60,445 bases of DNA from Candidatus Colwellia aromaticivorans (lineage in GTDB: Bacteria; Pseudomonadota; Gammaproteobacteria; Enterobacterales; Alteromonadaceae). The first letter of the stretch is position 1. Each line of letters opens with the position of its first letter. Below the pieces are notes generated by a model, which worked only from the letters and a program-made list of their open reading frames with translations, did no database searches and had not been told where the DNA came from. Position numbers and translations under genes: made by a program. This document shows, one piece after another, positions 30,639-40,241 of this stretch. The stretch is taken from contig NZ_QOLD01000076.1 of NCBI RefSeq assembly GCF_003333305.1, forward strand, positions 1 to 60,445. Direction: 5' to 3'.

Positions 30639-31019
30639 ATGGCGCGCGATAAATCAGCAGTAAAGCCAACAGCAGCTGAGTTAACTTTACTCAATATTCT
30701 TTGGCAGATGGGTCCAGCTACCGTTAGACAAATACATGAGACTGTGAGTACCACACAGAAAACTGGTTATACAACTGTCTTAAAAATATTACAAATAATG
30801 CATGAAAAAGCACTTGTTGTTCGCGACGAAACTAATCGTGCTCATGTATACGCTGCAGCTGACAGTGAGACAAATACGCAATCATCTTTGATTAAAGATT
30901 TGATTAGTAAAGCTTTTGGTGGTTCAACATCAAAGTTAGTTATGCGCGCTATTGATGAGTCAACTTCTGCTGAAGAAATTGATGATATTCGTCAATTACT
31001 TAATTCTTTAGAAAAATAA
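30639..31019 (+). CDS. BlaI/MecI-type winged-helix repressor
   Basis: 126 residues. The N-terminal winged helix (TAAELTLLNILWQMGPATVRQIHE, then TTQKTGYTTVLKILQIMHEKALV) is the Penicillinase_R fold, followed by the dimerisation helices (STSKLVMRAIDE, SAEEIDDIRQLL). Such repressors are inactivated by proteolysis when their M56 partner is triggered. The partner gene begins 14 bases downstream. No beta-lactamase or PBP gene lies nearby, so the regulated genes are probably other envelope functions. Confidence 0.9.
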   Translation: MARDKSAVKPTAAELTLLNILWQMGPATVRQIHETVSTTQKTGYTTVLKILQIMHEKALVVRDETNRAHVYAAADSETNTQSSLIKDLISKAFGGSTSKLVMRAIDESTSAEEIDDIRQLLNSLEK

Positions 31020-31033
31020 CCCTTAAATAACCA

Positions 31034-32968
31034 ATGCTAACACTTTTATCGACAAGCCCATTTTTAACCAGTTTATCACTGACTTTATTGCACTTTATGT
31101 GGCAAGGGTTGTTAGTGGCTGCGGTTTTAAAGTCTGCATTACTTATTCTCAACAATCATAAACCTCAATTACGCTACGCTTTGTCAACTTTGGCAATGTC
31201 AGCTAACTTGTTATTACCGATAATTACTTTTGTTATTATCTATCAAACTGAAAGCTCTGCCGCTAGTACATTAGCTAACTCATTAGCTTTAAGTGATTTT
31301 ATACAAGAATTAAAACAGCCTAATGCCTTTTTTAGCTATAACGAGTTAACCGTATTACTGCCTTCATTATTACCTTATGTCGCAATTTTTTGGTTAGCAA
31401 CAATTTTCCTGCTAGCAGGGAAATTATTATTTGAGATGTGCCATGTAAATAACTTGCCACAACAAAACACGGTTGCACCCAGTGACAAACTACAAGCTCG
31501 ATTCAATGAATTAGCCAATCAAATTCATTTAACTATCACACCTCGATTATTAATCTCATTAAAAATTGAAGTACCTATGGCGATTGGTTGGCTTAAACCG
31601 GTGGTTTTACTACCTGCTAGCATGGTAAGCGGCTTAAGTACTCCACAATTGGAAATGTTGCTTTTACATGAATTAGCCCATATTCGCCGTCATGATTATT
31701 TAGTTAACTTTTTTCAAACATTAGTGGAAATATTATTGTTTTTTCATCCGGCCGTACACTGGGTATCTAAACAAATGCGTAATGAACGTGAATATTGCAG
31801 CGATGATATTGCCGTACAACACTGTGGTGATGCCGTTGCCTATGCCCATACTTTAGCTGACACAGCCTCTTTATGTACTAAAGCACATCATCATACGATT
31901 CCTAATATGGCAATGGCCGCCTCTGGTGGTGATTTAAAAAAACGTGTTATTCGTTTAGTTGATCATCACTGTGCACCCAAAAACAACATCAGTAAGTGGT
32001 TTGCTAGTTTGACTATCGTATTTTCAGTATTACTATTGTCAAGCAAGCAGCTTTTGACCATGCCATTACTCGACATTTGGTACAATGAAAAACCATCGCA
32101 GCATTCAGATAATACGACTAATGCACAAAAGAACATTACCGATACAGACAATGTAATACCTAATAGTTCTATTGCTCAACAGTTATTGATACCCTACCAA
32201 GCAAGTAAGTCAAATATAGCGCGTACCACCGGCCTAACAATACCATTTCAATCGCAAGATACCTTAACCAGACAGCAACAAGAAAATAGTCAAACGCTTA
32301 CTACAACAGTGATAGAAGAACAGTTAATTATTGCGACTCAGCAACAAGCGCTGACCTCTTCCAAGACTTCAAGGGTTAAGCAAGCACTTGAACGTAGCGA
32401 CTCTAATAGCAAATTATCATTAATCCCGACCCCATACCCACAAGAAATTGAAACATTAGCAATTTCGCCTCTGACCAAAACAGCTAACACTGAACAAATT
32501 AAAACGATAAAAGGCCCAAATTCTGTACAGATTTCTGATTCATCTAGCGTGAATAGTAAAAAAAATGACTTACCCCATACCAATAATAAAACAAATATAA
32601 GTACAATATTTGTTGATCATATTTCAAGACAAAAGGAAGAATGGGTACAGCCTATTCTCATCGTAAACAAGTCAATTGTCCCCATATCACCTGTATGGCG
32701 TAGCGCAGAACAAGTTAAAAAAGTTGTTCCTATTTACCCTAGTGTGGCAAAGCGTAAAGGAATTGAATTAGATGTAAAAGTAGACTTTACCATTGATGTT
32801 GATGGTCAGATAAAAAACATCAAATTTGCTCAACACAACAAAATCAATTACTTCAAAAAATCAATACGAACTGCGATTGAAAAATGGCGTTTTTTACCTG
32901 CCAAAGTTGATGAAAAACCAGTAGAAAGCCAAATGGCTAAAGTGTTTTCTTTTAGCTTACAAAGCTAA
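31034..32968 (+). CDS. M56-family BlaR1-like membrane metallopeptidase with TonB C-terminal domain
   Basis: 644 residues. Four membrane segments (about 10-30, 38-60, 105-130 and 318-338) surround a cytoplasmic zinc protease with H212-E-L-A-H216. The BlaR1 penicillin-sensor domain is absent. Instead there is a Ser/Thr/Gln-rich periplasmic linker (about 345-540) and a TonB_C domain (about 560-640, with VPIYPSVAKRKGIELDVKV and AIEKWRFLPAKV). This M56-TonB design is known in gammaproteobacteria next to BlaI-like genes. Its signal is unknown; a TonB domain suggests contact with an outer-membrane or periplasmic partner. Confidence 0.88.
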   Translation: MLTLLSTSPFLTSLSLTLLHFMWQGLLVAAVLKSALLILNNHKPQLRYALSTLAMSANLLLPIITFVIIYQTESSAASTLANSLALSDFIQELKQPNAFFSYNELTVLLPSLLPYVAIFWLATIFLLAGKLLFEMCHVNNLPQQNTVAPSDKLQARFNELANQIHLTITPRLLISLKIEVPMAIGWLKPVVLLPASMVSGLSTPQLEMLLLHELAHIRRHDYLVNFFQTLVEILLFFHPAVHWVSKQMRNEREYCSDDIAVQHCGDAVAYAHTLADTASLCTKAHHHTIPNMAMAASGGDLKKRVIRLVDHHCAPKNNISKWFASLTIVFSVLLLSSKQLLTMPLLDIWYNEKPSQHSDNTTNAQKNITDTDNVIPNSSIAQQLLIPYQASKSNIARTTGLTIPFQSQDTLTRQQQENSQTLTTTVIEEQLIIATQQQALTSSKTSRVKQALERSDSNSKLSLIPTPYPQEIETLAISPLTKTANTEQIKTIKGPNSVQISDSSSVNSKKNDLPHTNNKTNISTIFVDHISRQKEEWVQPILIVNKSIVPISPVWRSAEQVKKVVPIYPSVAKRKGIELDVKVDFTIDVDGQIKNIKFAQHNKINYFKKSIRTAIEKWRFLPAKVDEKPVESQMAKVFSFSLQS

Positions 32969-32981
32969 TACACTTCACTTA

Positions 32982-33052
32982 TATACCCGTAACCATTCAA
33001 AATGCAGTTTTACGCTGTTTAATACCAATTGAAGTAATACCAATCTCACGAA
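32982..33052. repeat. Remnant arms of the modular repeats
   Basis: An ATATACCCGTAACCATTC arm fragment followed by AATACCAATTGAAGTAATACCAAT, that is, one arm of each of the two families seen at 22544 and 26256, without the partner arms or core. It probably represents a decayed insertion. Confidence 0.5.
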
Positions 33053-33144
33053 CTATGTGATCATTTATACTGGTTAAAACAGCCAACTACTTCGTTATTT
33101 ATTTAATAATTAGAACAACTAGTTATTAAAATAGGTATAAAAAT

Positions 33145-33645
33145 TTAACCATGCCTCTTTTTAGCATTTCCTTTATCTTTTTTATGTTCCATAATTTTCA
33201 GCCATTTCTCTTGTTGCTCTGTTGTTAAAACATTAAAAACAGCATGTTTAGCTTTCACTCTAATTAACGCTAATTGTGCAAAAATAGGTTGGTATGCATC
33301 ATGTAGAGCACTATACGCTTGCTCATCAAATGTTGCTGTTCGCAGTAATTTTTTCTCTGCTACTTTAAATTCTTTCATCGACGCACGTAAAGTTTGATGT
33401 TGTTCTTTTGCTTGCGTTTTTATTGCTTTTATTTCAACTTGTTGTTCTTCGCTTAATAATAAGGCTTTGGCCATACGCTTCATCTTATGCTTTTGTTCTT
33501 GGTGCTTATGCTCTTTATGGTCTCTTGGAGCATCAAGAGCAATGTCATTGTCTGAGGCATTAACACTAGCAACACTTACAAAGGCTATAACGATACAAAC
33601 CGCTGCAGTTGAAAAAATAGTTTTCATTGGTTTAGCCATCTTCAT
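33145..33645 (-). CDS. Spy/CpxP-like periplasmic protein
   Basis: 166 residues from the ATG at 33645, which has GGAG six bases upstream; a TTG start four codons earlier would overlap that site. A signal peptide (about 6-31, ending VNASDN) is followed by a His/Lys-rich stretch (DHKEHKHQEQKHKMKRM) and an all-helical domain with the two LTxxQ-type motifs of the family: LLSEEQQVEI and LTTEQQEKW. CpxP inhibits the CpxA sensor and Spy is a chaperone. Its position divergent from cpxRA, with CpxR-type boxes between, is the cpxP arrangement of E. coli. The His-rich segment suggests metal binding. Confidence 0.85.
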   Translation of the reverse strand: MKMAKPMKTIFSTAAVCIVIAFVSVASVNASDNDIALDAPRDHKEHKHQEQKHKMKRMAKALLLSEEQQVEIKAIKTQAKEQHQTLRASMKEFKVAEKKLLRTATFDEQAYSALHDAYQPIFAQLALIRVKAKHAVFNVLTTEQQEKWLKIMEHKKDKGNAKKRHG

Positions 33646-33714
33646 AATATTCTCCAAAAATAAGTTTAATTGGTATAACTGTTAATCAGTATAGATAATG
33701 CAATGCTAAGATAC

Positions 33715-33741
33715 GTAAAGTGAATGTAAAGATTGAGTAAA
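33715..33741 (+). promoter_or_regulatory. Three phased CpxR-type half-sites
   Basis: GTAAA occurs at 33715, 33726 and 33737, each separated by exactly six bases, so the period is 11 bp, about one helical turn. The published E. coli CpxR box is two GTAAA motifs with a short spacer. The site lies between the Spy/CpxP-like gene and cpxR and could control both directions, giving autoregulation. Confidence 0.7.
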
Positions 33742-33813
33742 GGTTGCAAGGATGAACCATAAGACGATAATGAATAAGATAAGATGGCAGTACGAACACA
33801 TGTGGAGTTTCTC

Positions 33814-34530
33814 TTGAATAAAAAACAAATATTACTCATTGATGATGATCATGAATTAGCTGAGCTATTAGTCGATTATTTAGCCCAACAAGGTTTTATT
33901 GTTCAGTGCTGTTTTGATGGCCAGTCTGGATTAGAGCTAGCTTATAAGAGTAAATTTGATCTTATTTTACTTGATGTAATGATGCCAAAACTCAATGGTT
34001 TTGAAGTGTTAAAAGCTCTTGGCAGCGAATATAAAACCCCTATTCTAATGCTGACCGCTAAAGGAGATAACAATGATAAAGTACGGGGTTTAGAGTTGGG
34101 TGCTGACGATTACTTAGCCAAGCCTTTTCACCACCAAGAGTTATTAGCCCGTATACATGCCATTTTACGTCGTATTAATATCGTAACCCAACAAAACCAA
34201 CAAGCTTTACACGGTGAAAATTCAACATTAACGGTTAATAACATTGAGCTTAATCATGCGACAAGAATAGTTACTTGCCATACTAACCCTATAATGTTGA
34301 CAGGAACTGAGTATCAAATTTTAACTATACTAATGGAACATCACGGACAGATCATCGCCAAAGATACACTTTCAAAACAAGTGCTCAGTCGAAAATTAGC
34401 GCCGTTCGATCGCAGTATTGACGTCCATGTTAGCAATATTCGCCGTAAATTTGATCCTTATTGTGCAATTGAAAAGATCAAAACAGTACGCGGTGCTGGC
34501 TATTTGTTTCTAACAGGCGAAAGTAGTTAA
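33814..34530 (+). CDS. cpxR: OmpR-family response regulator CpxR
   Basis: 238 residues if started at the TTG at 33814, which has GGAG six bases upstream and gives MNKKQILLIDDD, aligned with E. coli CpxR. An ATG at 33784 is also open and would add ten residues that do not resemble the family. The receiver domain has acidic pocket Asp10-12, phospho-acceptor Asp54 (LILLDVMMP) and LAKPF lysine near 103. The C-terminal winged helix ends in IKTVRGAGYLF. It controls envelope-stress genes. cpxA follows five bases later. Confidence 0.92.
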   Translation: MNKKQILLIDDDHELAELLVDYLAQQGFIVQCCFDGQSGLELAYKSKFDLILLDVMMPKLNGFEVLKALGSEYKTPILMLTAKGDNNDKVRGLELGADDYLAKPFHHQELLARIHAILRRINIVTQQNQQALHGENSTLTVNNIELNHATRIVTCHTNPIMLTGTEYQILTILMEHHGQIIAKDTLSKQVLSRKLAPFDRSIDVHVSNIRRKFDPYCAIEKIKTVRGAGYLFLTGESS

Positions 34531-34535
34531 AATTT

Positions 34536-35960
34536 ATGCCTATAAAACCCTCTACAAAAATTAAAGTATTATTTTCCTCTTTTAGCATCAAACTCTTCAC
34601 GTGGTTTTGGCTTATAGCTATCACGTCTATTTTTAGTACCCGTTTTATTTCACATCAGTTATCGAATGAAGCTTACAATACAGTCATTAGCCAAGCACCG
34701 CTGCATGATGAACTTCGCAAGCTCCACAATACGGCAAGAAAAATTGAGCGAAGTAAGATAAAAAATATCGACAAACTGCTACAAACAAAACTGCAGCAAT
34801 TTATCAAAGCCCCCTTTAACCTATGGTTTAAAAGTCTTGATAATAATCCAACCGTTTCAAGTATGTTTCTATTACCCCCAAAGCATCAGCAAGCGCTTAC
34901 GCGCTATCTTAATGAACAGATATTCGATCAAGCGATTACCAGTAATTTTTCTCATACTCGTTTGGTTGGCCCGGTTTTAATAAAAATCAATAAACAAAAA
35001 TATCAATTATTCATTTCAAGAAAACAGCATAAACGAAACTTTGGACGACTTGTGCAAGAGCTTCCTTCTTGGGCTCGCGTTGCAATTCCTGTTCTTATTA
35101 GTTTTATACTTTGTTTATTGTTAGCACGCTCTTTTAGCAAACCTATTGCAACCATAAAAAAAGCCACTACAGAATTAGGTAAAGGACATTTAGCAACTCG
35201 TGTTAAAGGAGTAACAAAGCGTAATGATGAATTAGGCCAACTCGCTAACAGCTTTAATCAAATGGCTGAGCAGTTAGAACAAAATCAAAGTGCACAACAA
35301 CGTTTGCTTGGCGACGTTTCCCATGAGTTGCGCTCCCCGATGACCCGCTTACAAATGGCACTAGGCTTAGCACAGCAAGAGTCCACTACCAAATTAGCTC
35401 GCGAGCAATATTTACAGCGCTGCCAGTTAGAAGTAGAACGCTTAAACCAAATGATTGAAGATGCATTAGTCTTATCACGTTTAGAAAATACTCTGCAAAT
35501 AATCAAGAAAACACATCTTGATTTTACTGCTTTAGTGCAGAAAATCATTTACGAAGAACAGTTTATTGCCAATGAAAAATCAATCACAATTGTGTTAGAT
35601 TCAACAGTAACTGTTGAGCTTCTAGGTGACCATAATTTACTTTTTAGTGCCATCAACAATGTCGTAACGAATGCGGTAAAATATAGCCCTGAACACAGCA
35701 CAATTAAGGTGAGTTTATCGGTAAATGATCAGTTTGTTAGTTTGGTTGTTTCTGATAACGGCATCGGTGTGCCGCCGGAATCTTTAACCGAACTATTCAC
35801 GCCTTTTTATCGAGTAAATCTTGCTAGAGATCGTAAAACTGGAGGCACTGGTTTAGGGTTGGCTATAGCCAAACAAGCCATTAATGCTCATCAGGGTAAT
35901 ATTTTTGCCAAAAACAATGAAATTAAAGGATTATCTGTTACCATTCAACTCCCTTTATGA
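34536..35960 (+). CDS. cpxA: Envelope stress sensor histidine kinase CpxA
   Basis: 474 residues. Membrane segments at about 16-36 and 182-200 flank a periplasmic sensor domain. HAMP about 200-252, then the dimerisation-phosphoacceptor domain with His263 in GDVSHELRSPMTRLQ, and a complete HATPase (N-box NNVVTNAVKYS, G1 DNGIGVP, G2 GGTGLGLAIAKQA). It phosphorylates CpxR in response to misfolded envelope proteins. The DUF748 gene begins 15 bases after it, so cpxRA probably heads a longer transcript. Confidence 0.9.
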   Translation: MPIKPSTKIKVLFSSFSIKLFTWFWLIAITSIFSTRFISHQLSNEAYNTVISQAPLHDELRKLHNTARKIERSKIKNIDKLLQTKLQQFIKAPFNLWFKSLDNNPTVSSMFLLPPKHQQALTRYLNEQIFDQAITSNFSHTRLVGPVLIKINKQKYQLFISRKQHKRNFGRLVQELPSWARVAIPVLISFILCLLLARSFSKPIATIKKATTELGKGHLATRVKGVTKRNDELGQLANSFNQMAEQLEQNQSAQQRLLGDVSHELRSPMTRLQMALGLAQQESTTKLAREQYLQRCQLEVERLNQMIEDALVLSRLENTLQIIKKTHLDFTALVQKIIYEEQFIANEKSITIVLDSTVTVELLGDHNLLFSAINNVVTNAVKYSPEHSTIKVSLSVNDQFVSLVVSDNGIGVPPESLTELFTPFYRVNLARDRKTGGTGLGLAIAKQAINAHQGNIFAKNNEIKGLSVTIQLPL

Positions 35961-35975
35961 TAAAAGTTCACCAAT

Positions 35976-38384
35976 ATGAACGCTTCTTCTTCGGTTAAAA
36001 AATCGCCTATTTATTTCAGTAAACCCGTAAAAATAATTGCTACGCTCTTTATTGGTCTCTATCTTATTATTTGGGCTATTTCTTCGCCAGTGAGTAAATA
36101 CTTCATTTCCCCCATCTTAGTTGAGCAAGGATTGACGTTATCTCCTGACACGAGTATTCGCTATAACCCTTTTATGAGTCAGCTGACCATTAGCGATTTA
36201 ACACTTTATCTGGATAAAGAGGAGAAAGTACTTTCAATAAATGAATTAACTATCCGATTAACCTTATTCCGTTTGCTCTTTGACAAAATAGTGATTAGCA
36301 AATTTCAATTAGATAACGCGTACATAAAAATTAATAAAACAGAAACGCAACTTGTTATTGCTGGAGTTGATCTAAACAAAGAAAACACCAATACAAACCA
36401 AGAAAAGATCATCGATACTGAATCTAAACCTGAGTCATTTGATTATCAACTCATATTACCAAAATTAGATTTTAGCCAAATTAATATCGATATAGAAAAT
36501 AATAATAAACCCCATCATATTGTTATTAATAATTTGTTAATCACGCAAGTAAAGGCAAGTGAACAATCTCAACAAGCGAAGATAAACCTACAAAGTATTA
36601 TTGATGGTACTGAGCTTACGTTAGATGCCGATGCCGAATTTGAGCAAGGTCAAGGAGAGGTTTCAACTCAGCTAGCAATAATTGACTATCCTATCGCTAA
36701 GCTACAACGTTACGTGGAAGACTTATCTGAACTTAGTGGCTCTTTTTCATTAGTTAGTGAACAATCAATATCGATCACAACAGACCAAATTAAAGTGCAT
36801 TTAAATGAAGCCGAGATAATTAACAAAAATCTTATTGTCGGCTATGAACAGCAATTTTTTACTTTAGAAAAACTACAGCAAAATATCAGTGACTTAAAAT
36901 TAACCTTAAATCAAGGTGAAATAATTGAACTAAGCGGCGAAGGACAACTTACGCTAAATAAAGCCAGTGTTCATCATAACACGCCCAGTCAAAAGCTAGC
37001 TTACTTTGAGCAATTAGCCTTAAATGATATGAGCTTTCACTTTACCGATATCCCAGAAGTAAAGATTGCTGAATTTATTATTGATAACATTTTAGTTTCC
37101 AAAAATGAAGACACTGAGCTACCGCCTATAGTGCAATTAAAGCAGTTTAGCATCAATGATATTACAATCAGTGAGCACTACTTAGCGGTTAATCAAATAC
37201 GACTTGATAGCCTACACAGCCAGATAATTATGAACAAAGAAAAGGCCATTTCAAATTTAGTAACAATGCCCGTAACAGAAACAGAGCAAGAAGAAATTAC
37301 TGAGGTTGTAGAAGAAGCTGATCAAGAGATAAATGCCACAAAGGCCGATTTTATTGTATCAATAAATGAATTTTTATTAATCAATGATAATCAATTATCA
37401 TTTGTAGATAATAGTGTCGAGCCCGCAGGTAAACGAAACGTATTTATTGATAAATTAACGCTAGGCGCGCTGAGTAACGCCCAAGATAAAAAGGACAATC
37501 AAACACCGTTTGAGCTAATTGGCCGCAGCAATAAATACGCCCATTTCGATTTTAAAGGCTTCACTCAGCCCTTTTTACAACAGCCAATACATCATATTAA
37601 CGGTTTTTTGAAAGAATTATCCCTTCGTGCTGTTTCTACTTACACGCAGCAAGCAATGCAATTAGAATTAAAAAGTGGCCAACTCAATACCGATATTAAC
37701 GTCACTCTTAAGGGCGAACAACTTGATGGCAATATAGTTATACTCTTACAAGGCTTAGAAACTGCCATAGCTGATAGTGATGAAACTGGCGCATTAATAG
37801 ATCAAGGTGCATTACCCTTAAATCTTGCCATGGGCATGCTAAAAGATAGCCATGGTAATGTAGAGCTTGATGTACCATTGTCCGGCTCCACTTCCGACCC
37901 GCAATTTGGTATGAGTAGTATTGTTAGCTTGATCACAGAAAAAGCCATATTGATGGCAACACAAGAGTACTTATTGAAAACCTTTATTCCCTACGCCAAT
38001 ATTGTTTCTGCGGCTATGACGGTAGGTGAATTCGCCCTAAAATTACGCTTTGAAGATTTACCTTATAAGGCTAAACAAATAGCGATAAATGAAGATCAAC
38101 AAGCGTATTTACAAGCCTTTATTGCCTTAATGCAAGATAAAGAAGATACTCGAGTAAATATTTGCGCTGTTAGTACGCCTGCAGATATTGACCTTAAATC
38201 AGGCAACCAAATAACCGATAAAAGTAAGATAAAACAACTCAAAGAAATTGCAGAGCAACGTGAAGAGGTATTTAAAGAATATATCATCAAGCATGGCAAT
38301 ATTGCCTCTTCAAGACTATTGTTATGTTCACCGAAAATAGATAGTAGTGAAGATGCACAGCCACGTATTGAGCTGTCTGTTTAG
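35976..38384 (+). CDS. DUF748 (AsmA-like) envelope protein
   Basis: 802 residues. One N-terminal membrane anchor (about 20-38) precedes a long, beta-rich periplasmic part typical of DUF748/AsmA-type proteins. The start GLTLSPDTSIRYNPFMSQLTISDLTLYL is characteristic, as is the C-terminal region LNLAMGMLKDSHGNVELDVPLSG. Related large proteins form bridge-like grooves that carry phospholipids to the outer membrane; that role is an inference here. Glu/Gln-rich strands interrupt the middle (about 430-450). It lies directly behind cpxA, so it is a likely member of the Cpx envelope response. Confidence 0.85.
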   Translation: MNASSSVKKSPIYFSKPVKIIATLFIGLYLIIWAISSPVSKYFISPILVEQGLTLSPDTSIRYNPFMSQLTISDLTLYLDKEEKVLSINELTIRLTLFRLLFDKIVISKFQLDNAYIKINKTETQLVIAGVDLNKENTNTNQEKIIDTESKPESFDYQLILPKLDFSQINIDIENNNKPHHIVINNLLITQVKASEQSQQAKINLQSIIDGTELTLDADAEFEQGQGEVSTQLAIIDYPIAKLQRYVEDLSELSGSFSLVSEQSISITTDQIKVHLNEAEIINKNLIVGYEQQFFTLEKLQQNISDLKLTLNQGEIIELSGEGQLTLNKASVHHNTPSQKLAYFEQLALNDMSFHFTDIPEVKIAEFIIDNILVSKNEDTELPPIVQLKQFSINDITISEHYLAVNQIRLDSLHSQIIMNKEKAISNLVTMPVTETEQEEITEVVEEADQEINATKADFIVSINEFLLINDNQLSFVDNSVEPAGKRNVFIDKLTLGALSNAQDKKDNQTPFELIGRSNKYAHFDFKGFTQPFLQQPIHHINGFLKELSLRAVSTYTQQAMQLELKSGQLNTDINVTLKGEQLDGNIVILLQGLETAIADSDETGALIDQGALPLNLAMGMLKDSHGNVELDVPLSGSTSDPQFGMSSIVSLITEKAILMATQEYLLKTFIPYANIVSAAMTVGEFALKLRFEDLPYKAKQIAINEDQQAYLQAFIALMQDKEDTRVNICAVSTPADIDLKSGNQITDKSKIKQLKEIAEQREEVFKEYIIKHGNIASSRLLLCSPKIDSSEDAQPRIELSV

Positions 38385-38415
38385 CTTGCAATAGGAAAAA
38401 TAAGGAGTATTAATT

Positions 38416-39084
38416 GTGAAGAAAATGGATCAACAAGACAATTTTATCTATCTTACTTTTGCATTAATCCTCTTATTATTAGGCACTGCACTAGCACAAC
38501 AGTTTTTTGGTGATTCGGTACAACGGTTAATGCAATCAACCACAGTGATCACATTACTAGTGGCCGTTTGGGGTGTTAAGTCTGAGCACTTTATTTTAAG
38601 AAAAACCTTTATCTTCCCTCTGGCTATTTTAACCATTTCCATGGCATCTAACTGGCTTGATAGTGCCGGTTTTGATCAATTTTACCTGCTACTTTTACTA
38701 AGTTTTTTCATCTTCACCGCCTTTAAAACCGCTAAACAAGTATTATTTACTGGTGACATTGATGGCAATAAAATACTAGGCGCGATCTGTCTATACTTAT
38801 TATTAGGGTTGATTTGGGCTGTAACCTATACGTTATTGCAACTTGAATTTCCCAACTCATTTCAAGTTATGCAAAAGCATAGCCATTGGTTTACCTTATT
38901 TCCTGATTTTGTCTATTTCTCTTTTGTTACCATTACCACCTTAGGTTTTGGTGATATTGCACCAACATTACCCGTGGCACGATTTTTAGTCTATTTGGAA
39001 GCAATCATTGGACAATTTTACCTTGCCATTTTAGTGGCTAGTTTAGTTGGTTCAAGAATGTCAACACTACCTCACAAGTCATAA
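38416..39084 (+). CDS. Two-pore-type potassium channel family protein
   Basis: 222 residues. It starts at a GTG with AAGGAG eight bases upstream. Hydrophobic segments (about 12-28, 38-55, 63-80, 85-102, 115-138) precede a pore loop FVTITTLGFGDIAPTLPVARFLV (about 177-199) and a last helix. The filter TLGFGD corresponds to the TVGYGD/TxGFGD of ion_trans_2 channels. There is no RCK or other regulatory domain. It is embedded between DUF748 and an AI-2E-type permease with gaps of 31 and 38 bases. Confidence 0.85.
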   Translation: MKKMDQQDNFIYLTFALILLLLGTALAQQFFGDSVQRLMQSTTVITLLVAVWGVKSEHFILRKTFIFPLAILTISMASNWLDSAGFDQFYLLLLLSFFIFTAFKTAKQVLFTGDIDGNKILGAICLYLLLGLIWAVTYTLLQLEFPNSFQVMQKHSHWFTLFPDFVYFSFVTITTLGFGDIAPTLPVARFLVYLEAIIGQFYLAILVASLVGSRMSTLPHKS

Positions 39085-39122
39085 AAAAGTAAAACAAAAG
39101 CCATAAAACACAGGGGATATAA

Positions 39123-40205
39123 ATGAGCAATCAACAAGAAAACACCAGTGAACTAGTATTTAATCGACGTGTTATTGATATAGCCATAAAGCTCAGTGCA
39201 CTCGCTTTAATTTTATTTTGGTGTTTACAGATAATAAAGCCTTTTATACTCATCGTTATATGGGGCGCTATTCTAGCCGTTGCATTACACCCTCTACATG
39301 TGAAATTAAGTAATATACTCAAAGGTAATAAAAAATTAGCCTCAACCATTATTGCTTTGATTGGCATATCACTGATCGCCTTACCGGCAATCAGCCTGTC
39401 ATCATCCTCTATAGACTCGGCACAATACCTTTATGAAGGAATTGAAGATGGTTCATTAAAAATACCTCGCCCCGATGAAAGCGTAAAAGCATGGCCATTA
39501 ATTGGTGCTCAAACATATGATCTTTGGCAAGCAGCTTCTCAAGATATTCAAAAAGTTGCAGGTCAATACTCCGAGCAGATAAAAAGCCTTTCTACTTCAT
39601 TACTTTCTGCCGTTGCAGGTATTGGTGGCAGTGTTGCCCAGTTTATTATTTCATTAATCATTTCCGTGGTTTTTATGGCTAAATCAGCTGCCTGCCATCA
39701 GGGTATCAGCGCACTAATGTCACGATTGATGAATGAGAGTGGCGAGAGAACCATCACCACAACAATTGCTACCATTCGTAGTGTTGCAACTGGTGTGCTT
39801 GGCGTCGCTGTTATTCAATCTTTACTTTCTGGTGTTGGTTTATTAATAGCAGACATACCCGGTGCTGGTATTTGGGCAATTGCCGTACTTATTCTTGCTA
39901 TTGCACAGCTCCCTCCTATTTTAATTTTAGGCCCAATTGCGGCTTATTATTTTTCAATAGCTGACACTGCGCCAGCTATCGCTTTTTTAATATTTAGTAT
40001 TATCGTAAGCATGAGTGATGCTGTTCTTAAACCTATATTTTTAGGCCGTGGCATGGATATACCTATGATTATCATTTTGCTTGGTGCTATTGGTGGCATG
40101 ATACTGTCAGGTATTATTGGCTTATTTGTTGGCGCTGTAGTATTAGCATTAGGATATCAATTAGTGATGGATTGGTTAGCTCACTCTCAGCCTGAAAACA
40201 CTTAA
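39123..40205 (+). CDS. AI-2E transporter family (PF01594) permease
   Basis: 360 residues with about eight membrane segments in the family arrangement: two at the N-terminus, a long amphipathic loop (about 95-160), then the C-terminal bundle with ILILAIAQLPPILILGPIAAY and LKPIFLGRGMDIPMIIILLGAIGGM signatures. Members include TqsA, YdiK and Na+/H+ antiporters, so the substrate cannot be assigned. It lies inside the cpxA-led gene run. Confidence 0.88.
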   Translation: MSNQQENTSELVFNRRVIDIAIKLSALALILFWCLQIIKPFILIVIWGAILAVALHPLHVKLSNILKGNKKLASTIIALIGISLIALPAISLSSSSIDSAQYLYEGIEDGSLKIPRPDESVKAWPLIGAQTYDLWQAASQDIQKVAGQYSEQIKSLSTSLLSAVAGIGGSVAQFIISLIISVVFMAKSAACHQGISALMSRLMNESGERTITTTIATIRSVATGVLGVAVIQSLLSGVGLLIADIPGAGIWAIAVLILAIAQLPPILILGPIAAYYFSIADTAPAIAFLIFSIIVSMSDAVLKPIFLGRGMDIPMIIILLGAIGGMILSGIIGLFVGAVVLALGYQLVMDWLAHSQPENT

Positions 40206-40241
40206 CGTTTTTAAGTTACCTTAGACAATTACGAGATAAAC

